The notes: generated by a model not told the origin, from the sequence alone. 64,000 bases of DNA from Candidatus Allofournierella pullicola (GCA_019114225.1 DXFW01000012.1:186001-250000), one strand, 5' to 3'; numbered from the stretch's first letter, positions 1-8,584 are shown. A program made the numbers and translations.

Positions 1-336
1 CTGGTTGATCCAGTTCACATCAAAGCCGGCGTAAAACTCCCGCACCGCGTCGTAGCAGAAAGAAAAATCATATCCGTCTTTGCCTTCCGCCTGCGCCCGG
101 CGTGCCGCCTGATTGTAAATCCCGGTGTGTATGAGATTATCGCCCGTGGCGGAAAAGCGCACCGTCGAAACTGTGGGCGTGGGTTGCGGTGTGGGGGAAG
201 GGGAGGGAGCCGGTGTGGGTGTGGGCTGTGCCTGCGAAGCCGCATTCCGCACTGAATCCACCGCGCTGCCCAGCAGTGGCACGACCATCAGCAAGGCAAG
301 AACAGCAAGCGCAAGAACGATCAGTCGTTTCTTCAT
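1..336 (-). CDS. CapA-like poly-gamma-glutamate/capsule family protein, N-terminal part only
   Basis: Only the first 112 codons lie in the window; the rest is beyond the left edge. The protein starts MKKRLIVLALAVLALLMVVP, a signal peptide or membrane anchor, followed by a Thr/Pro/Ser-rich linker (about residues 35-56) and then FSATGDNLIHTGIYNQA. That sequence matches the opening of the CapA (PGA_cap) metallophosphatase-like domain, in which the GD pair lies at the metal site. The start codon is 10 nt beyond the dapB stop, so it is probably the last gene of the asd-dapA-dapB transcript. Family assignment rests on one motif; the biological substrate is unknown. Confidence 0.7.
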   Translation of the reverse strand, partial: MKKRLIVLALAVLALLMVVPLLGSAVDSVRNAASQAQPTPTPAPSPSPTPQPTPTVSTVRFSATGDNLIHTGIYNQAARRAQAEGKDGYDFSFCYDAVREFYAGFDVNWINQ

Positions 337-346
337 CGTGTCACCC

Positions 347-1105
347 TTACAGCAGTTCTTTCATCAGGTCTTTCATGGTGTAAAGCCCAGGGCCTTTATT
401 GGCAAGAAACACCGCCGCGTTCACCGCACCATTGGCAAACACCCGCCGCGAACCTGCGCTGTGGCTCAAGGTGATGACTTCATCGGGCCCGCAGAACAAT
501 ATCTCATGCTCGCCCACGATACTGCCGCCCCGCACCGAGTGCAGGCCGATCTCCCGCGGAGAACGCTTCTGGCGCACGCTGTGGCGGTCATACACATACT
601 CATAGGGCTGGTCCGCAACTTTATTGATCTCGTCCGCAAGCAGCAGGGCGGTGCCGCTGGGCGCGTCCAGCTTGTTGTGATGGTGCTTTTCGATGATCTC
701 GATGTCGTAGTCCAGCCCCAGCGCCGCGGCAGCCTGCTGCGCCAATTGGGCCAGCAGGTTGATCCCCATGGACATGTTCGCGCTTTTGAACACGGCGCAG
801 CGGGCGCTGGCCTCGGTCAGCAGTTTCTCTGCCTCTTCGTCCAGGCCCGTGGTGCAAATGACGCAGGGCAGGGCATGCTTTGCGCAGAAACGCAAGGCGT
901 TCTTGGTTGCGGCAGGACTGGAAAAATCGATGAGGACGTCCGCCTCCACGTTCAGTTCTTCCAGGCTCGCGGCCACGGGAATGGCGCCACTCTGGGGGGT
1001 GACGTCCACGCCTCCCACCACACGGCAATCGTCGCGCTGTTCGATCAGTTCACAAAGGACCTTACCCATACGGCCGTTGATCCCCTGAATGATAATGCGG
1101 GTCAT
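347..1105 (-). CDS. dapB: 4-hydroxy-tetrahydrodipicolinate reductase
   Basis: Second committed step of the diaminopimelate/lysine pathway: NAD(P)H reduction of the DapA product in the cytosol. The 252-residue protein begins MTRIIIQGINGRMGK, the dinucleotide-binding loop, and contains HHHNKLDAPSGTAL, the substrate and catalytic motif of DapB. The open frame extends nine codons further upstream, but AGGAG precedes the ATG at 1105, so I take that start. It lies directly downstream of dapA, separated by a hairpin (1133-1163). Length is normal for the family. Confidence 0.96.
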   Translation of the reverse strand: MTRIIIQGINGRMGKVLCELIEQRDDCRVVGGVDVTPQSGAIPVAASLEELNVEADVLIDFSSPAATKNALRFCAKHALPCVICTTGLDEEAEKLLTEASARCAVFKSANMSMGINLLAQLAQQAAAALGLDYDIEIIEKHHHNKLDAPSGTALLLADEINKVADQPYEYVYDRHSVRQKRSPREIGLHSVRGGSIVGEHEILFCGPDEVITLSHSAGSRRVFANGAVNAAVFLANKGPGLYTMKDLMKELL

Positions 1106-1132
1106 GGTATATCGTTCTCCTGTTCTTTTCAC

Positions 1133-1163
1133 AAAAGGCCCGACGCAAAAGCGCGGGCCTTTT
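1133..1163 (-). terminator. Hairpin between dapA and dapB (attenuator or partial terminator)
   Basis: Arms 1133-1142 and 1154-1163 are perfect 10-bp inverted repeats (AAAAGGCCCG), with a nested CGC/GCG stem inside. On the minus strand the 3' arm ends in TTTT, so it looks like a weak intrinsic terminator or an mRNA-processing hairpin inside the operon. Confidence 0.5.
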
Positions 1164-1175
1164 GATGTGTTCCTT

Positions 1176-2063
1176 TTAAATCAGACCGGCGTTCTGAAGT
1201 TCCCGGCGTACCAGCTCGGCATGGTCGTCGCTCAGCGGGACCAGCGGCAGGCGGCAGGGACCGGCCGGGAGGCCCATCATGTCCAGAGCAGCCTTCACGG
1301 GGATGGGGTTCACCTCACAGAACATTGCCTTGCACAGCCCCATCAGCTGCAGCTGCAGGTCACGGCTCTCTGCGACTTTGCCTTCAAACCACAGCTGGCA
1401 CATGCGGTGCACCGGTTCGGGCGCCACGTTGGAGACCACAGAAATCACGCCTTTGCCGCCCAGTGCCAGAATGGGCACCACCTGGTCGTCGTTGCCCGAA
1501 TAAAGGGGCAGCTCATCGCCGCACAGTGCAGCGGTCATGGCGATCTGGCTGATGTTGCCGCTGGCCTCCTTAATACCGCAGATGAGCGGGTTTTTGGCCA
1601 GTTCCTTCGCAGTGGCGGACTCGATGTTCACGCCCGTGCGGGAAGGCACATTATAGAGGATGGCAGGCAGCCCGGCGGCGTCCACGATGGTGTTGAAGCT
1701 GGCAACAAGGCCGCGCTGGGTGGTCTTGTTGTAATAGGGGGTCACCAGCAGCAGCGCGTCCGCACCACGGGCCTTGGCCTCTTTGGACATCTCCACCGCG
1801 TGCTCGGTGTAGTTGGAGCCGGTGCCCGCAATGACAGGGATACGTCCGGCCGCGGTCTCCACCGCCACCCGAATGCACTCCAGATGTTCGTCATCCTTCA
1901 GCGTGGCAGACTCACCGGTGGTGCCGCAGATCACGATGGCGTCGGTGCCGCCCTTGATCTGGAACTCGACCAGATCGGCCAGTCCTTTGTAGTCCACGCT
2001 GCCATCCGGCAGCATGGGAGTGATGATGGCCACAGCGGCCCCGGTGAAGATCGGCATTTTCAT
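1176..2063 (-). CDS. dapA: 4-hydroxy-tetrahydrodipicolinate synthase
   Basis: Condenses pyruvate with aspartate-semialdehyde, the entry into lysine/diaminopimelate synthesis. The 295-residue protein has the aldolase TIM-barrel signatures: GTTGES near residue 48, YYNKTTQRGL, LYNVPSRTG with the proton-relay tyrosine, and CGIKEASGN with the Schiff-base lysine. AAAGGAG sits 10 nt before the ATG. It is 18 nt downstream of asd, which supplies its substrate. Confidence 0.97.
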   Translation of the reverse strand: MKMPIFTGAAVAIITPMLPDGSVDYKGLADLVEFQIKGGTDAIVICGTTGESATLKDDEHLECIRVAVETAAGRIPVIAGTGSNYTEHAVEMSKEAKARGADALLLVTPYYNKTTQRGLVASFNTIVDAAGLPAILYNVPSRTGVNIESATAKELAKNPLICGIKEASGNISQIAMTAALCGDELPLYSGNDDQVVPILALGGKGVISVVSNVAPEPVHRMCQLWFEGKVAESRDLQLQLMGLCKAMFCEVNPIPVKAALDMMGLPAGPCRLPLVPLSDDHAELVRRELQNAGLI

Positions 2064-2081
2064 TGCGCTCAGCTCCTTTTG

Positions 2082-3161
2082 TCAGTCAAAATAGCCCTTG
2101 GCAGCCAGCAGTTCCGCCAGCAGGACGCCCCCGCCCGCAGCACCGCGCAGGGTGTTGTGGGAGAGGCAGACGAACTTGTAATCATACTGGGTGTCCGGGC
2201 GCAGACGGCCGATGGAGACCGCCATGCCATTTTCCAGGTTGCGGTCCAGCTTGGTCTGCGGCCGGTCGTTCTCCTCGAAATAGTGCAGGAAGTGCTTGGG
2301 TGCGCTGGGCAGCGCCAGACGCTGCGCCTCGCCCTCAAAGTTTGCCCAGCGCTCCAGGATCTCTTCCTTGCTGGGCTTTTTGTCAAAACTCATAAACACT
2401 GCGGCCATATGTCCGTCGGTCACCGGAATGCGCAGGCACTGAGCAGTGATGGAAGGGGAGAGGGCCGGCACGATAGCGCCCTTTTCCACCTTGCCCCACA
2501 GCTTCAGAGGCTCCTGCTCGCTCTTTTCCTCTTCGCCGCCGATGTAGGGAATGCAGTTATCCACCATTTCCGGCCAGGTGGCAAAGGTCTTGCCCGCGCC
2601 GGAGATGGCCTGATAGGTGCACACCAGCACCTTGGAAAGGCCAAACTCATCCTTCAGCGGGTGCAGGGCAGGCACATAGCTCTGCAGCGAGCAATTGGAT
2701 TTCACAGCAACAAAGCCCTTTTTGGTGCCCAGACGCGCACGCTGGGCGGCAATGACCTCCAGGTGTTCCGGATTGATTTCCGGCACCACCATGGGAACAT
2801 CGGGAGTAAAGCGGTGAGCGCTGTTGTTGGAGACCACCGGGCACTCCGCCTTGGCATAGCTCTCTTCCAGCGCGCGGGTCTCTTCTTTCTTCATATCCAC
2901 CGCGCAGAACACAAAATCCACCTTGGAGGCCACTTCCTGAACATGGGAGGCGTCCAGCACCACCATGTTCTTGACCTGCTCCGGCATGGGATCGGGCATA
3001 GCCCAGCGGCTGCCCACGGCTTCTTCGTAGGTTTTGCCCGCCGAACGGGGAGAGGCCGCCACCACGGCCAGATGGAACCAGGGATGCTGCGCCAGCAGAG
3101 ATACGAAACGCTGGCCGACCATGCCGGTGGCGCCCACAACGCCCACTTGATACTGTTTCAT
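2082..3161 (-). CDS. asd: Aspartate-semialdehyde dehydrogenase
   Basis: Reduces aspartyl phosphate to aspartate-semialdehyde, the branch point to lysine, threonine and methionine. The 359-residue protein opens with GVVGATGMVGQRF (Rossmann loop) and carries KSNCSLQS with the catalytic cysteine, ISGAGKTF, and RIPVTDGHMAAV with the active-site histidine. Its length and these motifs resemble the archaeal/fungal-type Asd subfamily (TIGR00978-like) more than the shorter enterobacterial type; that subfamily call is from memory. First gene of the operon; AAAGGAA lies about 9 nt before the ATG. Confidence 0.95.
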   Translation of the reverse strand: MKQYQVGVVGATGMVGQRFVSLLAQHPWFHLAVVAASPRSAGKTYEEAVGSRWAMPDPMPEQVKNMVVLDASHVQEVASKVDFVFCAVDMKKEETRALEESYAKAECPVVSNNSAHRFTPDVPMVVPEINPEHLEVIAAQRARLGTKKGFVAVKSNCSLQSYVPALHPLKDEFGLSKVLVCTYQAISGAGKTFATWPEMVDNCIPYIGGEEEKSEQEPLKLWGKVEKGAIVPALSPSITAQCLRIPVTDGHMAAVFMSFDKKPSKEEILERWANFEGEAQRLALPSAPKHFLHYFEENDRPQTKLDRNLENGMAVSIGRLRPDTQYDYKFVCLSHNTLRGAAGGGVLLAELLAAKGYFD

Positions 3162-3302
3162 AGTTCACTCGTTCCTTTCCGCAAAGCCCTCTTGTGTTCG
3201 CCGGTGCGGGCGTATAAAAAAAACCGGCTTGAAAACCGGCAATGTATGCAATATAATAAATTAGATTGCATAGCGTGCACAGTGCACCACACCTTAAAAC
3301 AT
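3162..3302 (-). promoter_or_regulatory. Structured 5' leader of the asd-dap operon, possible attenuator
   Basis: The transcript from the 3309-3337 promoter would have about 140 untranslated bases. They hold an inverted repeat GTGCA/TGCAC (3275-3287), a second ATGCAAT/ATTGCAT (3246-3252, 3265-3271), then two direct copies of GCCGGT (3235-3240 and 3223-3228, minus-strand reading), eight T residues, and one ACCGGC (3205-3200) able to pair with either copy. I do not recognise the lysine riboswitch core. The alternative pairings are inference. Confidence 0.4.
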
Positions 3303-3308
3303 GTCTTT

Positions 3309-3337
3309 AATATAGCATTGCTGTGAAGCAATGTCAA
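3309..3337 (-). promoter_or_regulatory. Sigma-A promoter of the asd-dapA-dapB operon, with a palindrome in the spacer
   Basis: The minus strand reads TTGACA (3337-3332), a 17-bp spacer, then TATATT (3314-3309), almost exact consensus. The spacer holds a 7-bp inverted repeat, CATTGCT/AGCAATG around TCAC (3316-3333), a possible operator overlapping the -35 box. Confidence 0.85.
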
Positions 3338-3359
3338 TTATCAAGAAAGGCAATACTCC

Positions 3360-4388
3360 ATGCTCAAAAAAGATTTTTGGTTCGACCTTCCCCATGAACT
3401 GATTGCCCAGGAACCGGCTGATCCGCGGGACTCTGCCCGTCTCCTGTGTGCTGCGCGGGGCAGCGATGAACTTCGGCACCAGATCTTCCACGACCTGCCT
3501 GACCTATTAAATGCGGGCGATCTTTTGGTTGTGAACGATTCCAAAGTTTTGCCCGCCCGATTGGTGGGTGAAAAGGCCGGAACCGGCGCCGTGAGTGAAA
3601 TTCTGCTTCTTCGCCAGGTGAAAGGTGATGTCTGGGAATGCCTGGCAAAGCCCGGCAAACGGCTGAAAGCCGGCACCGAAGTAGTCTTTGGCGACGGCAG
3701 CCTGCGGGCGGTCATCCGCGAGACGATGGAAGACGGCAACAAACTGGTGGAGTTTTTCTACGACACCCAGACGCTCTATGAAAAGCTGGACGAGTTCGGA
3801 AAAATGCCTCTGCCTCCCTACATCACCCGCCAGCTGGAAGATCAGAGCCAGTATCAGACCGTCTACGCCAAAGAGCTGGGAAGCGCCGCCGCTCCCACCG
3901 CCGGCCTGCATTTCACTCCGGAACTGATGGAACGCCTGCGCCAAAAAGGCGTTGATTTTGCCGAAGTGACCCTTCACGTGGGCCTTGGCACCTTTCGCCC
4001 TGTGAAAGAGGACGACATCGCAGACCATCAAATGCACTCCGAATGGTACTGCGTCAGCGAGGAGACTGCCCGAAAGATCAACGAGACCAAGGCCCGGGGC
4101 GGCCGCGTGATCTGTGTGGGCACCACCAGCTGCCGCACGCTGGAATCGGTGGCGGCCAAATACGGCGAAGTTCGTGCCTGCAGTGGAGATACCGACATCT
4201 TCCTGTATCCCGGATGTGAATTCCGGTGCATGGACGGCCTCATCACCAACTTCCACCTGCCTGAGAGCACGCTCATCATGCTGGTCAGCGCCTTCTATGG
4301 TTATGAGCGCACGATGGCCGCTTACAAAGAGGCTGTGGCACAGAAATACCGCTTTTTCAGTTTTGGCGACGCCATGCTTATCCTGTAA
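3360..4388 (+). CDS. queA: S-adenosylmethionine:tRNA ribosyltransferase-isomerase
   Basis: Transfers and isomerises the ribose of SAM onto 7-aminomethyl-7-deazaguanine in tRNA, giving epoxyqueuosine. The 342-residue protein starts MLKKDFWFDLPHELIAQEP, typical of QueA, and has the conserved ARLVGEK, AAPTAGLHF and VGLGTFRPV segments. AAAGG lies 9 nt before the ATG. tgt, which installs the precursor base, follows after 18 nt, so the pair forms a queuosine operon. I see no convincing own promoter in the 200-bp divergent gap shared with asd. Confidence 0.97.
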   Translation: MLKKDFWFDLPHELIAQEPADPRDSARLLCAARGSDELRHQIFHDLPDLLNAGDLLVVNDSKVLPARLVGEKAGTGAVSEILLLRQVKGDVWECLAKPGKRLKAGTEVVFGDGSLRAVIRETMEDGNKLVEFFYDTQTLYEKLDEFGKMPLPPYITRQLEDQSQYQTVYAKELGSAAAPTAGLHFTPELMERLRQKGVDFAEVTLHVGLGTFRPVKEDDIADHQMHSEWYCVSEETARKINETKARGGRVICVGTTSCRTLESVAAKYGEVRACSGDTDIFLYPGCEFRCMDGLITNFHLPESTLIMLVSAFYGYERTMAAYKEAVAQKYRFFSFGDAMLIL

Positions 4389-5540
<1,152 letters not shown>

Positions 5541-5552
5541 TCGGGTTTTCAC

Positions 5553-5581
5553 TTGCAAAATGCGCGTGTATCCGCTATAAT
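5553..5581 (+). promoter_or_regulatory. Sigma-A promoter of yajC
   Basis: TTGCAA (5553-5558), 17-bp spacer, TATAAT (5576-5581), just after the tgt stop. yajC starts 45 nt downstream behind a GAGAGGAG ribosome binding site. Confidence 0.85.
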
Positions 5582-5626
5582 TGATTTTAATACGATCCCG
5601 GATTTCGAGAGGAGTTAAACAAAACG

Positions 5627-5953
5627 ATGAACATTCAGTTTCTGAGCAGTATGGACGCTAACACCATGAGCAACATCAGCATGATCGCCATGCTGGTGAT
5701 CATGTTTGCTGTGATGTACTTTTTGCTGTACCGTCCCCAGAAAAAGCAGCAGAAGAAGGACGCCGAGATGCGCAATTCTCTGGAGATCGGCGATGAGGTG
5801 ACCACCATCGGCGGCATTGTGGGCCGCGTGATCGCCCTCAAAGAGGACACCTTCGTGCTGGAGACCGGCAGCGACCGCACTAAGATCCGCTTCCGCCGCG
5901 CCGCTGTGCAGGCTGTGACCAAGCTGGACATGGAAGCTCCTGCCCAGAAGTAA
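5627..5953 (+). CDS. yajC: Preprotein translocase subunit YajC
   Basis: Small SecDF-associated accessory subunit of the Sec translocon in the membrane. The 108-residue protein has one transmembrane helix at about residues 18-37, directly followed by LYRPQKKQQKK, the hallmark YajC junction, then a short cytosolic beta-rich domain (GDEVTTIGGIVGRV). The order queA-tgt-yajC is common in bacteria. It has its own promoter and is followed by a terminator-like hairpin. Confidence 0.95.
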   Translation: MNIQFLSSMDANTMSNISMIAMLVIMFAVMYFLLYRPQKKQQKKDAEMRNSLEIGDEVTTIGGIVGRVIALKEDTFVLETGSDRTKIRFRRAAVQAVTKLDMEAPAQK

Positions 5954-5972
5954 ATCCCATCGGACTAAAACG

Positions 5973-6016
5973 ACGCCTCCCTGCATACTGTTTAGTGTGC
6001 AGGGAGGTGCTTTTTT
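5973..6016 (+). terminator. Intrinsic terminator after yajC, overlapping the next gene's ribosome binding site
   Basis: Perfect 10-bp arms CCTCCCTGCA (5976-5985) and TGCAGGGAGG (5998-6007), 12-nt loop, extended by a G-T and a C-G pair, then TTTTTT at 6011-6016. The next ATG follows immediately at 6017, and the GGGAGG of the 3' arm is placed correctly to be its Shine-Dalgarno sequence. Confidence 0.8.
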
Positions 6017-6451
6017 ATGCCAAAACAGCAAAAATCAGGCCAGCGCTTCGGACAAAACGCCGGCTCCAAGCCTTTGAAACAAATTCTGATCGCAGGCATT
6101 GCAGGCTTTGCCGTGACACTTCTTGTCCTTCTTTTGTGCAGCTGGCTCTACACCAAAACCCAGCTGCCTTCCTGGTCCGTCGTTCCCATGGCCACCTGCG
6201 CCGTTTGTCTCGGGTGTTTTGTCTGCGGAATGAGCCTTGCGCGCAGTTTCAAAAAGAATGGCCTGTTCTGCGGCCTGTGCACAGGGACTGTCTTTTATTT
6301 GGTTTATCTTGCTGCCGCACTGTTGAACGGCCAGTTCGATTTCACTGCCATGGCCGGGATCAAGCTGGTTTGCTACATCCTTGCGGGCTGCTTTGGCGGA
6401 TACCTGGGCATTCTCGCTGCCGAGCGAAAGCGCACCCGCCGCCCCACATAA
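6017..6451 (+). CDS. TIGR04086-like four-helix membrane protein
   Basis: Function unknown. The 144-residue protein has a basic N-terminus and four hydrophobic segments at about residues 21-45, 55-75, 84-106 and 113-134, with a short basic C-terminus (ERKRTRRP). Size, topology and position next to yajC fit the TIGR04086 family of clostridial membrane proteins, recalled without a search. Its start codon touches the T-run of the preceding terminator, and its only visible ribosome binding site lies inside that hairpin. A strong terminator follows. Confidence 0.65.
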   Translation: MPKQQKSGQRFGQNAGSKPLKQILIAGIAGFAVTLLVLLLCSWLYTKTQLPSWSVVPMATCAVCLGCFVCGMSLARSFKKNGLFCGLCTGTVFYLVYLAAALLNGQFDFTAMAGIKLVCYILAGCFGGYLGILAAERKRTRRPT

Positions 6452-6485
6452 AAAAAGCGCTCCGCTGCAGTGCGGAGCGCTTTTT
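6451..6485. terminator. Bidirectional intrinsic terminator
   Basis: Arms GCGCTCCGC (6457-6465) and GCGGAGCGC (6472-6480) are perfect, loop 6 nt, flanked by A-run on the left and TTTTT on the right. It ends the yajC/TIGR04086-like transcript. Confidence 0.9.
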
Positions 6486-6513
6486 CATAGAGAAAAGAAA
6501 AGCTGCATATCAT
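6485..6513 (+). promoter_or_regulatory. Candidate sigma-E-type sporulation promoter before the SpoIIM-like gene
   Basis: TCATAGA (6485-6491), 14-bp spacer, CATATCAT (6506-6513). Against the Bacillus sigma-E consensus KMATATT-N14-CATACAMT this is 5/7 and 6/8. No sigma-A promoter is evident in this gap. A short degenerate match, so tentative. Confidence 0.35.
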
Positions 6514-6544
6514 ATGCTATCAATGTTAAAAAGAGGTACAAGCT

Positions 6545-7390
6545 ATGTGGACGTATCGACCAGCAGACAGCAGCACTCCCATACAGCAAAAAAACGGGCC
6601 ACGCGCTGTCACGGCCCGCACGGAGCCCATTGACCGCCTTTCCGCCGCAGCGTCCCATGAACGGCGCAGCACCGTTCAGCAGCCGGCGGCATTTATCCGG
6701 GCACAACAACAACGCGCTGCCCTGGACGAAAGTCTCCTGCGGGAAGAAAAAGCCCGGGCCAAAGGCTTTGGCCTGAGCGTGACCGCCCGACCGGGGCATG
6801 CTCAGGTCAGACCTGCCCGGATGATACGCACCGCCTGCGTACTGGGAGGCCTTTATCTGGCAGGCCTTGCGGCAGGTTCTCTCAGCAGCCGCTTTCTCAG
6901 CGAGCCGCTGCTGACCTATGCCCGCTATTTTGCTTCCATCGACTTGAACCTGAGAACCACCGGCAATGCGGCGATGGTGTTCAGTGTGAGCTTTTTATCC
7001 CTGTTTTGCCAATTGACTCTGATTCTCATCGCCGGTTTTTGCGTTCTCGGTCTCGGCCTCATTCCCATCACTCTGGTGCTGAAGGGCGCCGGGGCAGGGG
7101 TTTTCACCGCACTTTTGTATCAGCAGCTCGGCCCCGCCAAAGGTCTTTTGCTGCAGGCGCTGGTTTTTTGGCTTCCTGAAACGCTGGGAAGTCTTTTTGT
7201 ATTATTGTTAAGCTCTTCTGCTTTACATTTATCTTGCAGCCTTTTGCAATGCTGCCTGGGGCAAACCCACAGCGGGCTTGGGGGAGCTTCCCGTCGCCTG
7301 ATCCATCGCTATTTGACCATCTGCTTTGTTTCCATGCTGATCTGCGGGCTGTCAGTTCTCCTGACCCTGGTCTTCGGCAGTCTCTTCTGA
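6545..7390 (+). CDS. Stage II sporulation protein M-like membrane protein
   Basis: SpoIIM acts with SpoIID and SpoIIP in septal peptidoglycan removal and engulfment during sporulation. The 281-residue protein has a hydrophilic N-terminal extension (about residues 1-90) and then about five hydrophobic segments. These include FFxQLxLIL-like and GLGLIPITLVLKGAGAG stretches that resemble the SpoIIM family. AGAGG lies 8 nt before the ATG. spoIIM and xerD are close neighbours in Bacillus and Clostridium, and here a Xer gene overlaps convergently by 39 nt. The family call is from pattern and context; the extension is unusual. Confidence 0.55.
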   Translation: MWTYRPADSSTPIQQKNGPRAVTARTEPIDRLSAAASHERRSTVQQPAAFIRAQQQRAALDESLLREEKARAKGFGLSVTARPGHAQVRPARMIRTACVLGGLYLAGLAAGSLSSRFLSEPLLTYARYFASIDLNLRTTGNAAMVFSVSFLSLFCQLTLILIAGFCVLGLGLIPITLVLKGAGAGVFTALLYQQLGPAKGLLLQALVFWLPETLGSLFVLLLSSSALHLSCSLLQCCLGQTHSGLGGASRRLIHRYLTICFVSMLICGLSVLLTLVFGSLF

Positions 7391-8419
7391 CATCAAAGAA
7401 GGCTTCTCAGGCTCGATATAGGAGATTTTGGACAGGGGAGTGGACTTGGCTGCCTTGCGCAGTTTGTCGGTGTTGATGTGGGTATAGATCTCCGTAGTGG
7501 ACACATGAGCATGGCCCAAGATCTCCTTGAGCTCCAGCATGTCCACATTTCCGTGGCGGTACATCAAAGTCGCCGCAGTGTGGCGCAGCTTATGCGCCGA
7601 ATAGCCCTTGCCGGAGAGTCCGGCGGTCTGAAGGCACCGGTCAACGATCTGCTGCACACGCCGCGCGCTCAACCGTTTGCCTGTCTTTTTGGATACCAAA
7701 AGCGCCTGAGGCTCCTGCAGATTTCCCAGTGCCGCACGGGCCGCACGATAGTGCCGCAGAGCGTCCAGGCATGCGGCGTTCAAATAGACCAGCCGCTCTT
7801 TGTTGCCTTTGCCGACGATACGTACCGTGTCTTCCTGAAAGTCCTTTAAGTCGATGGCCACCAGTTCGCTCAGACGCATTCCGCAGTTCAAAAACAGGGT
7901 CAGAATGCAGAAATCTCTTTCGTAAAAGTCACTTTGTATATTTTTTAACAAGTCAATACTTTCTTCCAACGAAAGATATTTGGGCAGTGCTTTTTTCAGG
8001 CTGGGAATGGAAATATCTTTGGCCGGATCTTCCGAAAGGCGATTGGATTTCACGGTCATAAAACGGTAAAAGCTTTTGATACTGGTAAGTTTCCGCGCCC
8101 GGGCCGCCGGTTCGTTGCGACGTTCGTTCTTCAGAAAATACAGATACTCATAGATCTCCGACTGAGTCACACTGCCAATGGTGGCCGTGTCAACGCCTCG
8201 GATGTCGATGTCGTCAAATTCGCAGTTTGCAGGCGCAGCACCGCGCTCACGCAGAAGGAATTTGAAGAACAGGCGAAGATCAATGTAATACGCATTGACC
8301 GTGCGGGGCGAACGGTTAAGGATGGCTCCAAGATAATTCAAGAAATCCCGAACGTCCCTTGGGATGTCTTCATAAGGTGCATGGCGTTCAGGGTGCATGG
8401 TGTCAATGTAGGTGCTCAT
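7352..8419 (-). CDS. Xer-type tyrosine recombinase
   Basis: Site-specific recombinase, probably chromosome-dimer resolution at dif, although integron-like or other roles are possible. The 355-residue protein has an N-terminal SAM-like core-binding domain (about 25-125) and a catalytic domain with all tyrosine-recombinase residues visible: R in CGMRLSELVA, K in VGKGNKERLV, H and R in HKLRHTAAT, H in LGHAHVSTT and the nucleophile in EIYTH. Its acidic tail of about 35 residues is longer than in XerC/XerD. It has its own promoter and a palindromic leader. Whether it is XerC or XerD cannot be told by eye. Confidence 0.9.
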   Translation of the reverse strand: MSTYIDTMHPERHAPYEDIPRDVRDFLNYLGAILNRSPRTVNAYYIDLRLFFKFLLRERGAAPANCEFDDIDIRGVDTATIGSVTQSEIYEYLYFLKNERRNEPAARARKLTSIKSFYRFMTVKSNRLSEDPAKDISIPSLKKALPKYLSLEESIDLLKNIQSDFYERDFCILTLFLNCGMRLSELVAIDLKDFQEDTVRIVGKGNKERLVYLNAACLDALRHYRAARAALGNLQEPQALLVSKKTGKRLSARRVQQIVDRCLQTAGLSGKGYSAHKLRHTAATLMYRHGNVDMLELKEILGHAHVSTTEIYTHINTDKLRKAAKSTPLSKISYIEPEKPSLMSEETAEDQGQEN

Positions 8420-8456
8420 GGAATTCTGGCGGTGGATGCTCCGTTTCTCCTCCCCT

Positions 8457-8488
8457 CAATTTCGCTAAATTTTTATTTAGCGAAATTG
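8457..8488. repeat. 32-bp palindrome in the leader of the Xer recombinase gene
   Basis: Arms 8457-8470 and 8475-8488 are perfect 14-bp inverted repeats around TTTT; each arm contains AATTTCGCTAAAT or its complement. It lies about 8-39 bases after the expected transcription start and just before GGGGAGGAG. It could be an operator, a 5' mRNA hairpin, or a recombinase-binding site (two 11-bp arms with a 6-bp centre, the dif layout). Confidence 0.75.
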
Positions 8489-8502
8489 CATCCATTGAAA
8501 TC

Positions 8503-8531
8503 AGTATACCTTCCCCAATAAGATTTGTCAA
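8503..8531 (-). promoter_or_regulatory. Sigma-A promoter of the Xer recombinase gene
   Basis: Minus strand TTGACA (8531-8526), 17-bp spacer, TATACT (8508-8503), near-perfect. The predicted start is near 8496, immediately upstream of the palindrome. Confidence 0.85.
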
Positions 8532-8584
8532 GGCTGTGCCCTCCAGCGCCTCAACAACGTTTTGCAGTGACATGTATTCCATTA

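Noticed and set aside
7352-8419. Tyrosine recombinase as an integrase of a mobile element
   Set aside because: No excisionase, phage or conjugation genes nearby and no duplicated tRNA attachment site visible; the neighbourhood is housekeeping and the protein is Xer-sized.
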